From Sitta carolinensis (lineage: Eukaryota; Chordata; Aves; Passeriformes; Sittidae): a stretch of DNA of 64,000 bases. The notes beneath the pieces were generated by a model that saw only the letters and a list, made by a program, of their open reading frames with translations, did no database searches and was not told the DNA's origin. Shown piece by piece: positions 1 through 11,240 of this stretch. The stretch's first letter is position 1; each line of letters starts with the position of its first letter. The DNA is taken from NCBI GenBank assembly GCA_032173965.1, contig CM063311.1, positions 186,001 through 250,000 on the forward strand, written 5' to 3'. The position numbers and the translations under genes are program-made.

Positions 1-34
1 AAATCCTGGGGTTCCTCCAGGAAAACCGGGAGAC
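1..34 (-). CDS. AXL: AXL exon 4, 5' edge, cut by window start (or its last duplicate)
   Basis: The acceptor CCCGCAG is followed by codons for GLPVFLEEPQD, matching the start of AXL Ig domain 2. The exon runs off base 1. The same edge occurs at 554, 976 and 1419 (start positions, minus strand). This outermost copy is the best candidate for the true exon, but it too could be a duplicate. Confidence 0.5.
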
Positions 35-3000
35 CTGCGGGAAAGATGGGATTTATAAATTGGGGAAAATCTGGGGAAAATTGGGGAAAAATTTGGGGGA
101 GTTTGGGGGAAATTTGGGGTTGGAAACGGCAAAAAACAAGAGAAAAAGGGGATTTTTTTGGGATTTTTTTAGATTTTTTTGGGATTTATGGGGATTTATT
201 GGGTTTATTGGGGATTTATTGGGGATTTATTGGGGATTTATTGGGGATTTATTGAGGATTTATTGGGGATTTATGGGGGATTTATTGAGGATTTATTGGG
301 ATTTATTGAGGATTTATTGGGGATTTATTGGGATTTATTGGGGATTTATTGAGGATTTATTGGGGATTTATTGGGGATTTATTGGGGATTTATGGGGGAT
401 TTATTGGGGATTTATTGGGATTTATTGAGGATTTATTGGGATTTATTGGGGATTTATTGGGGATTTATTGGGATTTATTGGGGATTTTTGGGTTCAGGTT
501 TGGGGTCAGGGGGAACCCACAAATCCTGGGGTTCCTCCAGGAAAACCGGGAGACCTGCGGGAAAGATGGGATTTATAAATTGGGGAAAATCTGGGGAAAA
601 TTGGGGAAAAATTTGGGGAGTTTGGGGGAAATTTGGGGTTGGAAACGGCAAAAAACAAGAGAAAAAGGGGATTTTTTTGGATTTTTTTAGATTTTTTTGG
701 GATTTATGGGGATTTATTGGGGTTTATTGGGATTTATTGGGGATTTATTGGGGATTTATTGGGGATTTATTGAGGATTTATTGGGGATTTATAGGGGATT
801 TATTGGGGATTTATGGGGGATTTATTGGGGATTTATTGGGGATTTATTGAGGATTTATTGGGATTTATTGGGGATTTATTGGGGATTTATTGGGATTTAT
901 TGGGGATTTTTGGGTTCAGGTTTGGGGTCAGGGGGAACCCACAAATCCTGGGGTTCCTCCAGGAAAACCGGGAGACCTGCGGGAAGATGGGATTTATAAA
1001 TTGGGGAAAATCTGGGGAAAATTGGGGAAAAATTTGGGGAGTTTGGGGAAATTTGGGGTTGGAAACGGCAAAAAACAAGAGAAAAAGGGGATTTTTTGGG
1101 ATTTTTTTTGGATTTTTTTTAGATTTTTTTGGGATTTATGGGGATTTATTGGGGATTTATTGGGGATTTATGGGGATTTATTGGGGATTTATGGGGATTT
1201 ATTGGGGATTTATTGGGGATTTATTGGGATTTATTGGGGATTTATTGGGGATTTATTGAGGATTTATTGGGGATTAATTGGGGATTTATGGGGGATTTAT
1301 TGGGGATTTATTGGGGATTTATTGGGGATTTATTGGGATTTATTGGGGATTTTTGGGTTCAGGTTTGGGGTCAGGGGGAACCCACAAATCCTGGGGTTCC
1401 TCCAGGAAAATCGGGAGACCTGCGGGAAAGATGGGATTTATAAATTGGGGAAAATCTGGGGAGAATTGGGGAAAAATTTGGGGGAGTTTGGGGGAAATTT
1501 GGGGTTGGAAACGGCAAAAAACAAGAGAAAAAGGGGATTTTTTGGGATTTTTTTTGGATTTTTTTTAGATTTTTTTGGGATTTATGGGGGATTTATTGGG
1601 GATTTATTGGGATTTATTGGGGATTTATTGGGGATTTATGGGGATTTATTGGGATTTATTGGGGATTTATTGGGGATTTATGGGGATTTATGGGGATTTA
1701 TTGAGGATTTATTGGGATTTATTGGGGATTTATTGGGATTTATTGGGGATTTATTGGGGGATTTTGGGGAATTCCGGGGGAATCTGGGGAAATCTGAGGG
1801 ATTTTTCGGAATTCCCAGTGGATTTTTTGGGAATCCCAAGGGAATTTTGGGAGGTTTGAGGTGGATTTTGGGGATCCCTGAGGGGGTTTAGGGGGGGATT
1901 TGGGAATTCTGAGGGAATTTTGGGAATCCCGAGGGAATTTTGGGAATCCCGAGGGAATTTTGGGGAATTTTGGGGCGATTTCAGGGCGGGATTTGGGGAA
2001 TTCTGCGGGAATTTTGGGGAAATTTATTTTTTTTTTTCTTCTTTTTGAATTTGGGGCATTCCGGGGTGGGGATTTTTTGGGAATTTTGGGAATTTTGGGA
2101 ATTTTGGGGGGTTCCCTCACCTGCCAGCTCCAGGCGCGCCTCGCGGGAAAGCAGCCGCGCCCCTCCCCCCCTGCGGGCCCAGCAGCGATAGCGGGCGGGA
2201 GCGGAGACCGGGAAGAGCCTGGAATGGGGAAAATCGGGAATGGGGGAATTGGGGATTGGGGATTGGGATTGGGGATTGGGGATTGGCTGAGAGCGGAGAC
2301 CGGGAAGAGCCTGGAATGGGGAAAAATCGGGAATGGGGAATTGGGGATTGGGGATTGGGATTGGGGATTGGGATTGGGGATTGGCCGAGAGCGGAGACCG
2401 GGAGGAGCCTGGAATGGGGAAAAATCGGGAATGGGGGAATTGGGGATTGGGGATTGGCTGGGAATGGACACCAGGAAGAGGCTGGAAAGGGGAAAATCGG
2501 GAATGTGGGAATTGGGATTGGTTGGGGATTGGCCAGGAATGGGGGGGAAATCGGGAATGTGGGAATTTGGGGATTTGGGGATTGGGGATTGGCCAGGAGC
2601 GGAGACCGGGAAGAGCCTGGAATGGGGAAAATCGGGAATGTGGGAATTTGGGAATGGGGATTGGGGATTGGGATTGGGGATAGGGATTGGGGATTGGGGA
2701 TTGGGGATTTGGATTTGGGATTTGGGATTGGCGATTGGGGATTTGGGATTGGGGATTGGATTGGGGATTGGCCGTGAGCGGAGACCGGGGAGAGCCTGGA
2801 ATGGGGGAAAAATCGGGAATGTGGGAATTGGGGATTGGGATTGGCCGGGAGCGGAGACCGGGAAGAGCCTGGAATGGGGAAAATCGGGAATGTGGGAATT
2901 GGGGATTGGGGATTGGGAAATTTGGATTTGGGATTTGGGATTTGGGTTTGGAATTCGGCGTTAGGGAATTTGGGGTTTGGGAATTGGGGATTTGGGGATT

Positions 3001-6000
3001 TGGGATTTGGGGAATGTTGGGGATTTGGGATTGGTCGGAGCCGGACACCGGGAACAGCCTGGGATGGGACTTGGGGATTTTGGGAATTCCAGGGGATTTG
3101 GGGGAATTTTGGGAATTTGGGGTTTGGGATTTGGGGATTTTGGGACCGAACCCGGGGGATTTGGGGGCTCAGGTCGCTGTCCTGGCAAAAACAGGTGAGA
3201 GAACCCAGACAGGTGAGAGAGAACCCAGACAGGTGAGAGAACAACCCAGACAGGTGAGAGAACACCCAGACAGGTGAGAGAGAACAACCCAGACAGGTGA
3301 GAGAACAACCCAGACAGGTGAGAGAACAACCCAGACAGGTGAGAGAGAACAACCCAGACAGGTGAGAGAACAACCCAGACAGGTGAGAGAACAACCCAGA
3401 CAGGTGAGAGAGAACCCAGACAGGTGAGAGAACAACCCAGACAGGTGAGAGAGAACAACCCAGACAGGTGAGAGAACAACCCAGACAGGTGAGTGAACAA
3501 CCCAGACAGGTGAGAGAACAACCCAGACAGGTGAGAGAACCCAGACAGGTGAGAGAGAACAACCCAGACAGGTGAGAGAGAACAACCCAGACAGGTGAGA
3601 GAACAACCCAGACAGGTGAGAGAACCCAGACAGGTGAGAGAACAACCCAGACAGGTGAGAGAACCCAGACAGGTGAGAGAACAACCCAGACAGGTGAGAG
3701 AGAACAACCCAGACAGGTGAGAGAGAACAACCCAGACAGGTGAGAGAACCCAGACAGGTGAGAGAACAACCCAGACAGGTGAGAGAACCCAGACAGGTGA
3801 GAGAACAACCCAGACAGGTGAGAGAACAACCCAGACAGGTGAGAGAGAACAACCCAGACAGGTGAGAGAACAACCCAGACAGGTGAGAGAACCCAGACAG
3901 GTGAGAGAACAACCCAACAGGTGAGAGAACAACCCAGACAGGTGAGAGAGAACAACCCAGACAGGTGAGAGAGAACAACCCAGACAGGTGAGAGAACCCA
4001 GACAGGTGAGAGAACAACCCAGACAGGTGAGAGAGAACAACCCAGACAGGTGAGAGAACAACCCAGACAGGTGAGAGAGGAACAACCCAGACAGGTGAGA
4101 GAACAACCCAGACAGGTGAGGAAACACAACCCAGACAGGTGAGAGAGAACAACCCAGACAGGTGAGAGAACAACCAGACAGGTGAGAGAGACAACCCAGA
4201 CAGGTGAGAGAACAACCCAGACAGGTGAGAGAGAACAACCCAGACAGGTGAGAGAACCCAGACAGGTGAGAGAACAACCCAGACAGGTGAGAGAACAACC
4301 CAGACAGGTGAGAGAGAACAACCCAGACAGGTGAGAGAACCCAGACAGGTGAGAGAGAACAACCCAGACAGGTGAGAGAGAACCCAGACAGGTGAGAGAG
4401 AACAACCAGACAGGTGAGAGAACAACCCAGACAGGTGAGAGAGAACAACCCAGACAGGTGAGAGAACAACCAGACAGATGAGACAGGTGACACAGGTGAC
4501 ACACAGGTGACACACAGGTGACCCTCAGGTGACACAGGTGACCCTCAGGTGACTCACCTGAGCTGGCTGGTGGCCACCCAGCCCCCGCCGGGCAGTGCCA
4601 CCTGGGCCAGGTCGCTGTCCCGGCACACACAGGTGACACAGGTGAGACAATAACAGCACACAGGTGACACAGGTGACACAGTGACACACAGGTGACACAG
4701 GTGACACAGGTGAGACAATAAACAGCACACAGGTGACACAGGTGACACAGACACAGTGAGAGACCACAGGTGAGACCACAGGGGAGAAATAACCCACACA
4801 GGTGACGAGGACACCCAGTACACAGTGAGACAGGTGAGACAAGTAACCAGGCACACAGGTGACCCTCAGGTGACACCAGGTGACCCTCAGGTGACTCACC
4901 TGAGCTGGCTGGTGGCCACCCAGCCCCCCCCGGGCAGTGCCACCTGGGCCAGGTGTCCCGGCCAAGTACCGCACAGGTGACACGACACAGGAGGGGTGAA
5001 CAGGACAGGTGAGACAATAACGGCACACAGGTGACACAGGTGACAGCAAAAGCCAGGTGAACACACCAAAGGTGACCTCGTCAGGTGACTCACCTATGAG
5101 CTGGCTGGTGGCCACCCAGCCCCCGCCGGGCAGTGCCACCTGGGCCAGGTCGCTCTCCTCGTCCCCCTCCAGGTCGCTCCCGTCGCGCTCCCAGCCCAGC
5201 TCGGGGGGCGGCCCCCGGCCCCTCCCCCCGCACGCGGCAGCGCAGCCGCAGCGACCCCCCCGGGGCCGCCCATCCCCCCGCGGGCTCCTCCAGGAACGAC
5301 ACACCTGGGCCAGGTGAGGGGGGAGGGTCAGGGGATCCCCGGGAGTACCGGGAATACCCCGAAAATCCTGGAAAAATCCCGGGGAAAATGGGGAAAATTG
5401 GGGGGAAATTGGGGAAAATTGGTGGGAAAATGGTGGAAAAAATGGAAAATCGACACACCTGGGCCAGGTGAAGTCAGGGGATGGCGGGGATCCCGGAAAA
5501 TCCCAGAAAATCCCCAAAATCCCCGAAAAATCCGGGGAAAATGGGGAAAATAGGGGGAAAATCCCCCCAAAAATTCCCCAAAATCCGCCCAAAAATTCCC
5601 CAAAATCCCACCAAAAATTCCCCCAAATCCCGCCAAAAATTCCCAAAAATCCCCGAAAAATCCGGGGAAAATGGGGAGAATAGGGGGAAAAATCCCCCCA
5701 AAAATTCCCCCAAATCCCACCAAAAATTCCCCAAAATCCGCCCAAAAATTCCCCAAAATCTGCCCAAAAATTCCCCCAAATCCCACCAAAAATTCCCAAA
5801 AATCCCCCCAAAACTCCCCCAAAATCCCCCCAAAATTCCCCAGAAATTCCCCCAAATCCCCCCAATAATTCCCCAAATCCTCCAAATCCCTCCCAACCCC
5901 CCAAAAAAAAGGATTTTGGGGGGTCCTGGGGATTTTTGGGGCTGGATATTGGGGATCTTGGGGTCCTAATATTGGGGGGATTTTTGGGGGGTCCTGGGGG

Positions 6001-9000
6001 ATTTTTAAGAGGCCTGGGAGATTTGGGGGGAATTTTTGGGGGGGGTCTTTGAGAAATTTTTAGGGATCCTGGAAGGATTTTTGGGGGGGTCTTGGAAGGG
6101 TTTTGGGGGTCCCGAGGGAATTTGGGGGAGTTTTGGGGGGTCCTGGAGGATTTTTTGGGGGGTCCTGAGGGATTTTTAGGGGGTCCGGGGGGATTTGGAG
6201 GAATTTTTGGGAGGTCCTGGGAGATTTTGAGGGGTCCTGGGGGGGTCTCCTGGAGGATTTGGGGGGGTCTTGAAGAATTTTTGGGGTCCCCGAAGGAATT
6301 TGGGGGATTTTTGTGGGGTCCTGGGGGATTTTTGGGGCTCTCCGGGAGATTTTGGGGTCCCCGAGGGGGTCCCGGGGGGATTTTGGGGGTCCCTGAGAAG
6401 GGGGGGGTGTCAAATTTTGGGGGCAATTCCCAGAATTTTGGGATTATTTTTTTTTGGGGGGGTCCCCAAATGTTCCTGGACCTCCCCCCCCGACCCCCGG
6501 GTGGGTTTGGGGGTCCCCGTTGGGTTCGGGGTTTTGGGGGGATTGGGGTTTTTTTGGGGGGTCGGATTTTGGGGGATTTTGGGGTTTTTTGTTTGCTTCC
6601 CGGTATCCCCAAAGCTCCCCAAAATCGGCCCCAACTGGATCCAAAAACGGCCCAAAAATCGTCCCAAAATCCCCTCGAATGCCGAAAATCGCCCGAAAAT
6701 CGCCCCAAAATCGCAAAAAAATCTCTCAAAAATCACCCCTAAAATCGCCCAAAAATCACCCCGTAATCCCCCCCAAATGGCCCGAAAATCGCTCAAAAAT
6801 CGCCCGAAAATCGCCAAAAAAATCCCCAAAACACCTCCAAAATCGCCCCAAAATCACCCCGAAAATCGCCCGGAAAATCGCTCAAAAATCCCCCTAAAAT
6901 CACTCGAAAATCGTCCAAAAATGGACCCAAAATCCCCCAAAATCGCCCGAAAATCCCCCCAAAATCGCTCAAAAACGTCCCCAAAATCGTCCCCAAAATC
7001 ACCCCGAAAATCGCTCAAAAATCGCCAAAAAATCGTTCCCAAATCCCCCAAAATCGCCCAAAAATCGCTCAAAAATACCCCCAAAAATCACCAAAAAATC
7101 GCCCAAAATCGCTCAAAAATCACCAAAAAATCGCCCGAAAATTGCCCCAAAAATCACCCAAAATCCCCCAAAATCGCCCGAAAATTGTCCAAAAATCCCC
7201 CCAAAAATCTCCAAAAAATCGCCCCAAAATCGCTCAAAAATCCCCCCACAGTTCCCCCCAAAATCACCCAAAATCCCTCCAAAATCGCCCGAAAAATCGC
7301 CAAAAAATCCCCCTAAAATCACTCGAAAATTGCCCAAAAATGGACCCAAAATCCCCCAAAATCCCCCGAAAATTGCCCAAAAATGGACCCAAAATCCCCC
7401 AAAATCCCCCGAAAATCCCCCCAAAAATCGCCAAAAAATCGCCCCAAAATCGCTCAAAAATCGCCCCAAAATCCCCCCAAAATCTCCCAAAATCCCCCCA
7501 AAATCTCCCAAAATTCCCCCAAAATCCCCCCAAAAATGTCCCCACATCCCCCAAAGGCGGCGTTCGCCGTTCCCTTCCCACGCCCCTCCCCCCTCCCCCG
7601 GGAGCCGCCGGAATCCCGGGAATTTTCTCAAAATTCCCAAAAAAACCCAAACTGGGGGGGGGGAGGGGCGCAGCTGTGGGGCGGGGCCGGGGGGGGGAGG
7701 GGCAAGGGGGGGGGAAATCCTAAAAATTGGGGAACCCCGAAATTTGGGATCCCCTAAAATTGGGAAACCCCAAAATTTGGGAACCCCTAAATCGGGAAAT
7801 TGGAAAATTGGGGAAACCCCAAAATCGGGAGATTGGAAAATTGGGGAACCCCGAAATTTGGGATCCCCTAAAATTGGGAAATTGGAAAATTGGGGAACCC
7901 CGAAATTTGGGAAATCCAAAAATCGTGAAACCCCAAAATTTGGGAACCCCAAAATCGGGAAATTGGAAAATCGTGGAACCCCAAAATTTGGGAAACCCCA
8001 AAATCGGGATCCCCCAAAACTGGGACCTCCCTAAAATCGGGAAACCCCAAAATCAGAATCCCCAAAATTGGGATACCCCAAAATCGGGATCCTCCAAAAT
8101 CGGGAATCCCAAAACCAGGAAACTTCAAAAACGGAAACCCCCCTAAAATCGGGAAACCCCGAAATCGGGATCCCCAAAATGGGGATACCCAAAATCGGGA
8201 CACCCCAAAATCGGGAATCCCCAAAACCGGGACCCCCCCAAACTCCCCCCAAAATCGGGATCGTCCAAAACTGGATATTCCAAAATCGGGACCCGCCCAA
8301 AATCGGGATACCCGAAAATCGGGATCCTCCAAACCGGGACCCCCAAAACCGAGACACCCCAAAACAGAGACACCCCAATCCCGGGATACCCCAAAACCCG
8401 GGACCCCCAAAACAGAGACACCCCAAAACAGAGACACCCCAAACCCGGTAGGATACACCCCCAAACCCGGTGATACCCCAAAACAGAGACACCCCAAACC
8501 GAGACACCCCAAACCCGGGATACCCCAAAACAGAGACACCCCAAAACAGAGACACCCCAAACCCGGGATACCCCAAAACTCGGGATACCCCAAAACAGAG
8601 ACACCCCCCATAAAACCCGGGATACCCCAAACCGGGATACCCCAAAAACACCACCGGGATACCCCAAAACCGTACCAAACAGGACACCCAAAACCGGGAT
8701 ACCCCAAAACCCGGGATACCCCAAAACAGAGACACCCCAATCCCGGGATACCCCAAAACCCGGGATACCCCAAAACAGAGACACCTCAAAAGCCGGGATA
8801 CCCCAAAACCCGGGATACCCCAAAACAGAGACACCCCAAACCCGGGATACCCCAAAACCCGGGACCCCCAAAACCGGGACATCCCAAACCCGGGATAGCC
8901 CCAAAACCGGGACACTCCAAACCCGGGATAGCCCAAACCCGGGATACCCCAAAATCCCGGACACCCCAAACCCGGCCCCTCCTGTCCCGGGACACCTCCA

Positions 9001-9842
9001 CACACCCCCCGCCCCCCCAAAATCGGGACCCGCCCAAAACCGGGATCACCGAAAATCGGGATCCACCCAAAATCGGGATCCACCCAAAACCGGGATCCAC
9101 CCAAAATCGGGACATCCCAAAAACCGGGATACACCAAAACCGGGATATCCCAAACCCGGGACCCCCCAAAACCGGGACCCCCAAAACCGGGACCCCCAAA
9201 ACCGGGACACCCCAAACCCGGGACCCCCAAAACCGGGACACCCCAAACCCGGGATATTCCAAAATCGGGACCCGCCCAAAACCGGGATCACCGAAAACCG
9301 GGATCCACCCAAACCCGGGACCCCCAAAATCGGGACCCTCAAAATCGGGACACCCCAAACCCGGGACCCCCAAACCCGGGACACCCCAAACCCGGGACAT
9401 CCCAGACCCGGGACCCTCAAAACCGGGACCCCCAAACCAGGGACCCCCCAAACCCGGGACCCCCAAAACCAGGACCCCTCCTGTCCAGGGACCCCCCAAA
9501 CCCGGGACCCCCCAAACCCGGGACCCTCAAACTCGGGACCCCAAACCCAAACCCGGGACCCCAAACCCAAAATCGGGACATCCCAAACCGCGGACCCCCA
9601 AAACCGGGACCTCCAAAACCGGGACCCCAACCAAAACCGGGACATCCCAAGACCCGGGACCCCCCAAACCCGGGACCCTCAAACTCGGGACCCCCAAACC
9701 CGGGACCCCCAAACACCGACCCCCCCAAATTCGGGGTCCCCCCCCCCCCCCCGGACTCACCGGGCGGGGCCGGGGTCGCCCCCAGGGCGGCCGCGAGCAG
9801 CAGCGGCAGCAGCGGGGGGGCCCCGGCGAGACCCCCGGCCAT
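1..9842 (-). CDS. AXL: AXL receptor tyrosine kinase gene, 5' part (exons 1-4, rest beyond left edge)
   Basis: A single-pass receptor tyrosine kinase of the TAM family that binds GAS6 through its N-terminal Ig domains. Four exons on the minus strand match the order of the mammalian protein: a signal peptide, the first Ig strand with its cysteine (LRLRCRVRG), the segment ELGWERDGSDLEG ending in WVATSQL (human EVHWLRDG...WIVVSQL), the second Ig cysteine (ARYRCWARR, human GQYQCLVFL), then GLPVFLEEP (human GLPYFLEEP). Junction phases join exon 3 to exon 4 cleanly. The FN3, transmembrane and kinase exons must lie left of base 1. The gene is head-to-head with the CYP2 gene, as expected from the neighbourhood of AXL and CYP2 genes in human 19q13.2. 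Exon 2 has internal frame problems. The identification is recalled from family knowledge and was not tested by alignment. Confidence 0.75.
35..1760. repeat. GGGGATTTATT minisatellite with higher-order units carrying AXL exon 4 edge
   Basis: An 11-12 bp GGGGATTTATT unit alternates with ~180 bp of less repetitive sequence (a GGGAACCCACAAATCCTGG block, then GATTTATAAATTGGGG and GGAAACGGCAAAAAACAAG). The compound unit repeats at ~420-520 bp. Each unit includes the AXL exon 4 acceptor and its first ~50 nt. On the AXL sense strand the short unit reads CCCCAATAAATCC, so it is full of AATAAA. Confidence 0.85.
1761..2115. repeat. GGGAATTTTGGGAATCCC repeats, AXL intron 3
   Basis: Short tandem units of GGGAATTTTGG and GGAATCCCGAGG lie between the exon 4 array and exon 3. 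No gene is seen. Confidence 0.7.
2121..2218 (-). CDS. AXL: AXL exon 3: second half of Ig domain 1
   Basis: 98 nt between an acceptor CCATTCCAG and a donor GGCAG/GTGAGG. The phase-2 entry gives R, then LFPVSAPARYRCWARR and REARLELAG. YRC is the second cysteine of the Ig fold (D-x-G-x-Y-x-C position). The exit phase of 1 joins exon 4 as GLPVFLEEP. The first ~20 nt of this exon, with its acceptor, recur about seven times in the intron upstream (2290-3062). Confidence 0.7.
2219..3170. repeat. Array of AXL exon 3 acceptor edges in intron 2
   Basis: Units of roughly 60-180 bp contain GAGCGGAGACCGGGAAGAGC followed by CTGG and by (GGGGATTGGGGATT)n spacers. On the minus strand each is CCATTCCAG followed by GCTCTTCCCGG, identical or nearly so to the acceptor and first ~20 nt of exon 3. 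I see copies near 2291-2310, 2391-2411, 2465-2490, 2597-2620, 2777-2800, 2850-2870 and 3036-3060. 2900-3170 is mostly GGGATTTGGGGATTTGG. Confidence 0.8.
3190..4490. repeat. ~20-bp CAGGTGAGAGAACAACCCAGA minisatellite, AXL intron 2
   Basis: About sixty near-perfect units. Each holds CAGGTG (an E-box, CACCTG on the other strand) and, on the plus strand, the string CAGGTGAG, which matches a splice donor consensus in the antisense direction to AXL. Units differ by small deletions of AACA or GAGA. Confidence 0.9.
4491..5093. repeat. ACAGGTGAC repeats with two duplicated AXL exon 2 donor edges
   Basis: 9-bp ACAGGTGAC units surround two minus-strand copies of the 3' edge of AXL exon 2 (about 4555-4620 and 4905-4962). 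Each encodes HLAQVALPGGGWVATSQLR or DSDLAQVALPGGGWVATSQ, followed by CAG/GTGAGT. A shorter DSDL fragment sits at ~3172-3190. These copies lie downstream of the main exon 2 in transcript direction. Confidence 0.8.
5094..5304 (-). CDS. AXL: AXL exon 2: first half of Ig domain 1, frame disturbed
   Basis: The acceptor GGCCCAG precedes 5304. The first frame reads VSFLEEPAGGW and LRLRCRVRG, the first Ig cysteine strand. After a run of C (plus-strand G run near 5203-5208) the AXL-like reading continues one frame over: PELGWERDGSDLEGDEESD, then AQVALPGGGWVATSQL. The donor reads CTCATAG/GTGAGT, whereas the duplicated copies at 4.55 and 4.9 kb read CTCAG/GTGAGT. So this copy carries about +1 nt in the homopolymer and +2 nt at the donor, which cancel in overall exon phase. 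Either consensus error or real mutation would explain this. Confidence 0.6.
5320..5905. repeat. CCCAAAAATTCCCCC-type array, AXL intron 1
   Basis: Tandem ~15-17 bp CCAAAAATTCCCCAAAATCC units. A copy of the exon 2 acceptor region (ACACCTGGGCCAGGTGA) lies at 5453-5469, so the 5' edge of exon 2 is also duplicated upstream. Confidence 0.75.
5915..6600. repeat. GGGGGGTCCTGGGGGATTTTT array, AXL intron 1
   Basis: Units of ~25-30 bp built on GGGGTCCTGGGGGATTTTTGG. 6420-6600 is G/C-homopolymer rich and less regular. No exon is recognised here. Confidence 0.7.
6600..7555. repeat. AAAATCGCCCAAAAATCGCTC array, AXL intron 1
   Basis: ~10-11 bp units AAAATCGCCC / AAAATCGCTC / AAAATCCCCC run with little interruption for almost 1 kb. 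Confidence 0.85.
7556..7720. other. Short non-repetitive GC-rich stretch in AXL intron 1
   Basis: CpG-bearing sequence (GGCGGCGTTCGCCG, CCCCTCCCCCGGGAG, GGGGCGGGGCCGG) between two arrays. No splice-bounded coding segment is recognised. It could be a small regulatory island. Confidence 0.3.
7721..9740. repeat. CCCCAAAACCGGGACAC minisatellite, AXL intron 1
   Basis: About 2 kb of ~16-20 bp units: CCCCAAAATCGGGA in the left half, CCCAAACCCGGGACCC and CCCCAAAACAGAGACA to the right. It gives long open frames on both strands that are pure repeat. Confidence 0.9.
9761..9842 (-). CDS. AXL: AXL exon 1: start codon and signal peptide
   Basis: The ATG is at 9842-9840. It opens 27 codons: MAGGLAG, a leucine/alanine core (PPLLPLLLAAALGA) and a TPAPP tail, a typical signal peptide for the secretory pathway. 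The exon ends in phase 1 at a GTGAGT donor (9760-9755). Upstream on the minus strand lies a GA/CT-rich array with no competing start. Confidence 0.65.
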
Positions 9843-9849
9843 GGCCGGG

Positions 9850-11240
9850 ACCCCCGAGGAGGAGGAGGAGGAGGAGGAGGAGGAGGAAGGTCCCGGGAGA
9901 GCGGAAAACGGGAGGAGGAGGAGGAGGAGGAGGGGCGGAATGGGATGAAGGCTCCGGGATGACGGAGGGGGAAAAACTTTTCCTGGGATAGCGGAGAGGG
10001 AGGAGGGAGGAGGGAGGGAGGAGGGAGGAGGGAGGAGGAAGATCCCGGGTTAACGGAAAAGGGGAGGAGGGGGAGGAGGAGGAGGGAGGAAGATCCCGGG
10101 ATAGCGGAGGAGGAGGGGTGAAAATCCCGGGATAGCGGGAGGAGGAGGAGGAGGGATGAAGATCCCGGGATAGCGGAGGAGGAGGAGGAGGAGGAGGGAT
10201 GAAGATCCCGGGATAGGGAGGAGGAGGGGGAGGAAGATCCCGGGTTAACGGAAAGGAGGAGGAGGAGGAGGGAGGAAGATCCGGGTTACGGAAGGGGGAG
10301 GAGTGAGAGGGGAAGATCCCGGGATAGCGGAGGAGGAGGAGAGGAGGAGAGGAGGAGGGTCGGATGAAGGACCGGATGAGGAGGGAGAGATCGGATACGG
10401 AGAGGAGGAGGAGGGGAGGTGGGATGAAGATCCCGGGATAGCGGAGGAGGAAGACTGGGGAGAGAGGAGGAGGAGGGAGGAAGATCCGACGGAAAGGGAG
10501 GAGGAGGAGGAGGAGGAGTCGGGATGGGGATGAACCCCGGGATAGCGGAGGGAGGAAAATACGCCGGGATGAAGGCCCGAAACGGAGGGGAGGAGGAGAA
10601 GGGGAGGGGGCGGTCGGGTGAAGATCCCGGGATACGGAGGAGGAAAAACTTTCCTGGGATGACGAAAGGAGGGGGGGAGGAAGATCCCGGGATGACGAGG
10701 AGGAGGAGAGGAGGAGGACGGGGCGGGGGGAGATGGAGAGGCCCCGGGATGACGGAGGAGGAAAAACTTTTCCCGGGATGACGAAGAGGAGGAGGAGGAG
10801 GGGCGGGAGGAAGAGCCCGGGATAGCGGGGAAGTTTTTCCCGGGATAACGGAGGAGGGAAAGATTTCCCTGGGGTGACGAAGAGAAGGAGGAGGGATGAA
10901 GATCCCGGGATGACGAAGAGGAGGAGGAGGAAGATCCCGGGAGAGCGGAGGAGGAGGAGGAGGATGAAGGCTCCGGGATGACGGCGTGGGAAAAGTTTTT
11001 CCCGGGATGACGGAGCGGGAGGAGGAGGAGGGAGGAGAGGGAGGAAGATGCCGGCATGGAGAGGGAGGCGGGGGCGGGATGAAGGCTCCGGGAGGAGGAG
11101 GAGGAGGAGGAGGGGATGAAGGCTCTGGGAGGAGGAGGATGGGATGGGATGAAGGTCCAGGGATGACGAAGAGGAGGAGGAGGAGGAAGGTCCTGGCGTG
11201 ACGGAACAGGGAAAGATTTTCCCGGGATAGGGGAGGAGGA
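9850..11240. repeat. GGAGGAGGA / GATCCCGGGATAGCGG purine-rich array
   Basis: The plus strand is almost pure purine (GAGGAGGAGG) punctuated by GATCCCGGGATAGCGGAGG every ~40-70 bp. It starts just 5' of the AXL ATG, so it probably includes the AXL 5' UTR and proximal promoter. Confidence 0.85.

Noticed and set aside
3190..4490. CRISPR-like array
   Set aside because: Units are contiguous with no unique spacers, and the window is vertebrate.
2117..5026. A 969-codon open frame on the minus strand (HLSGLFSLTCLGCS repeats)
   Set aside because: It is translation of the 20-bp CAGGTGAG array; no stop arises because the unit lacks stops in that frame. Only the short AXL exon edges inside it are coding-like.
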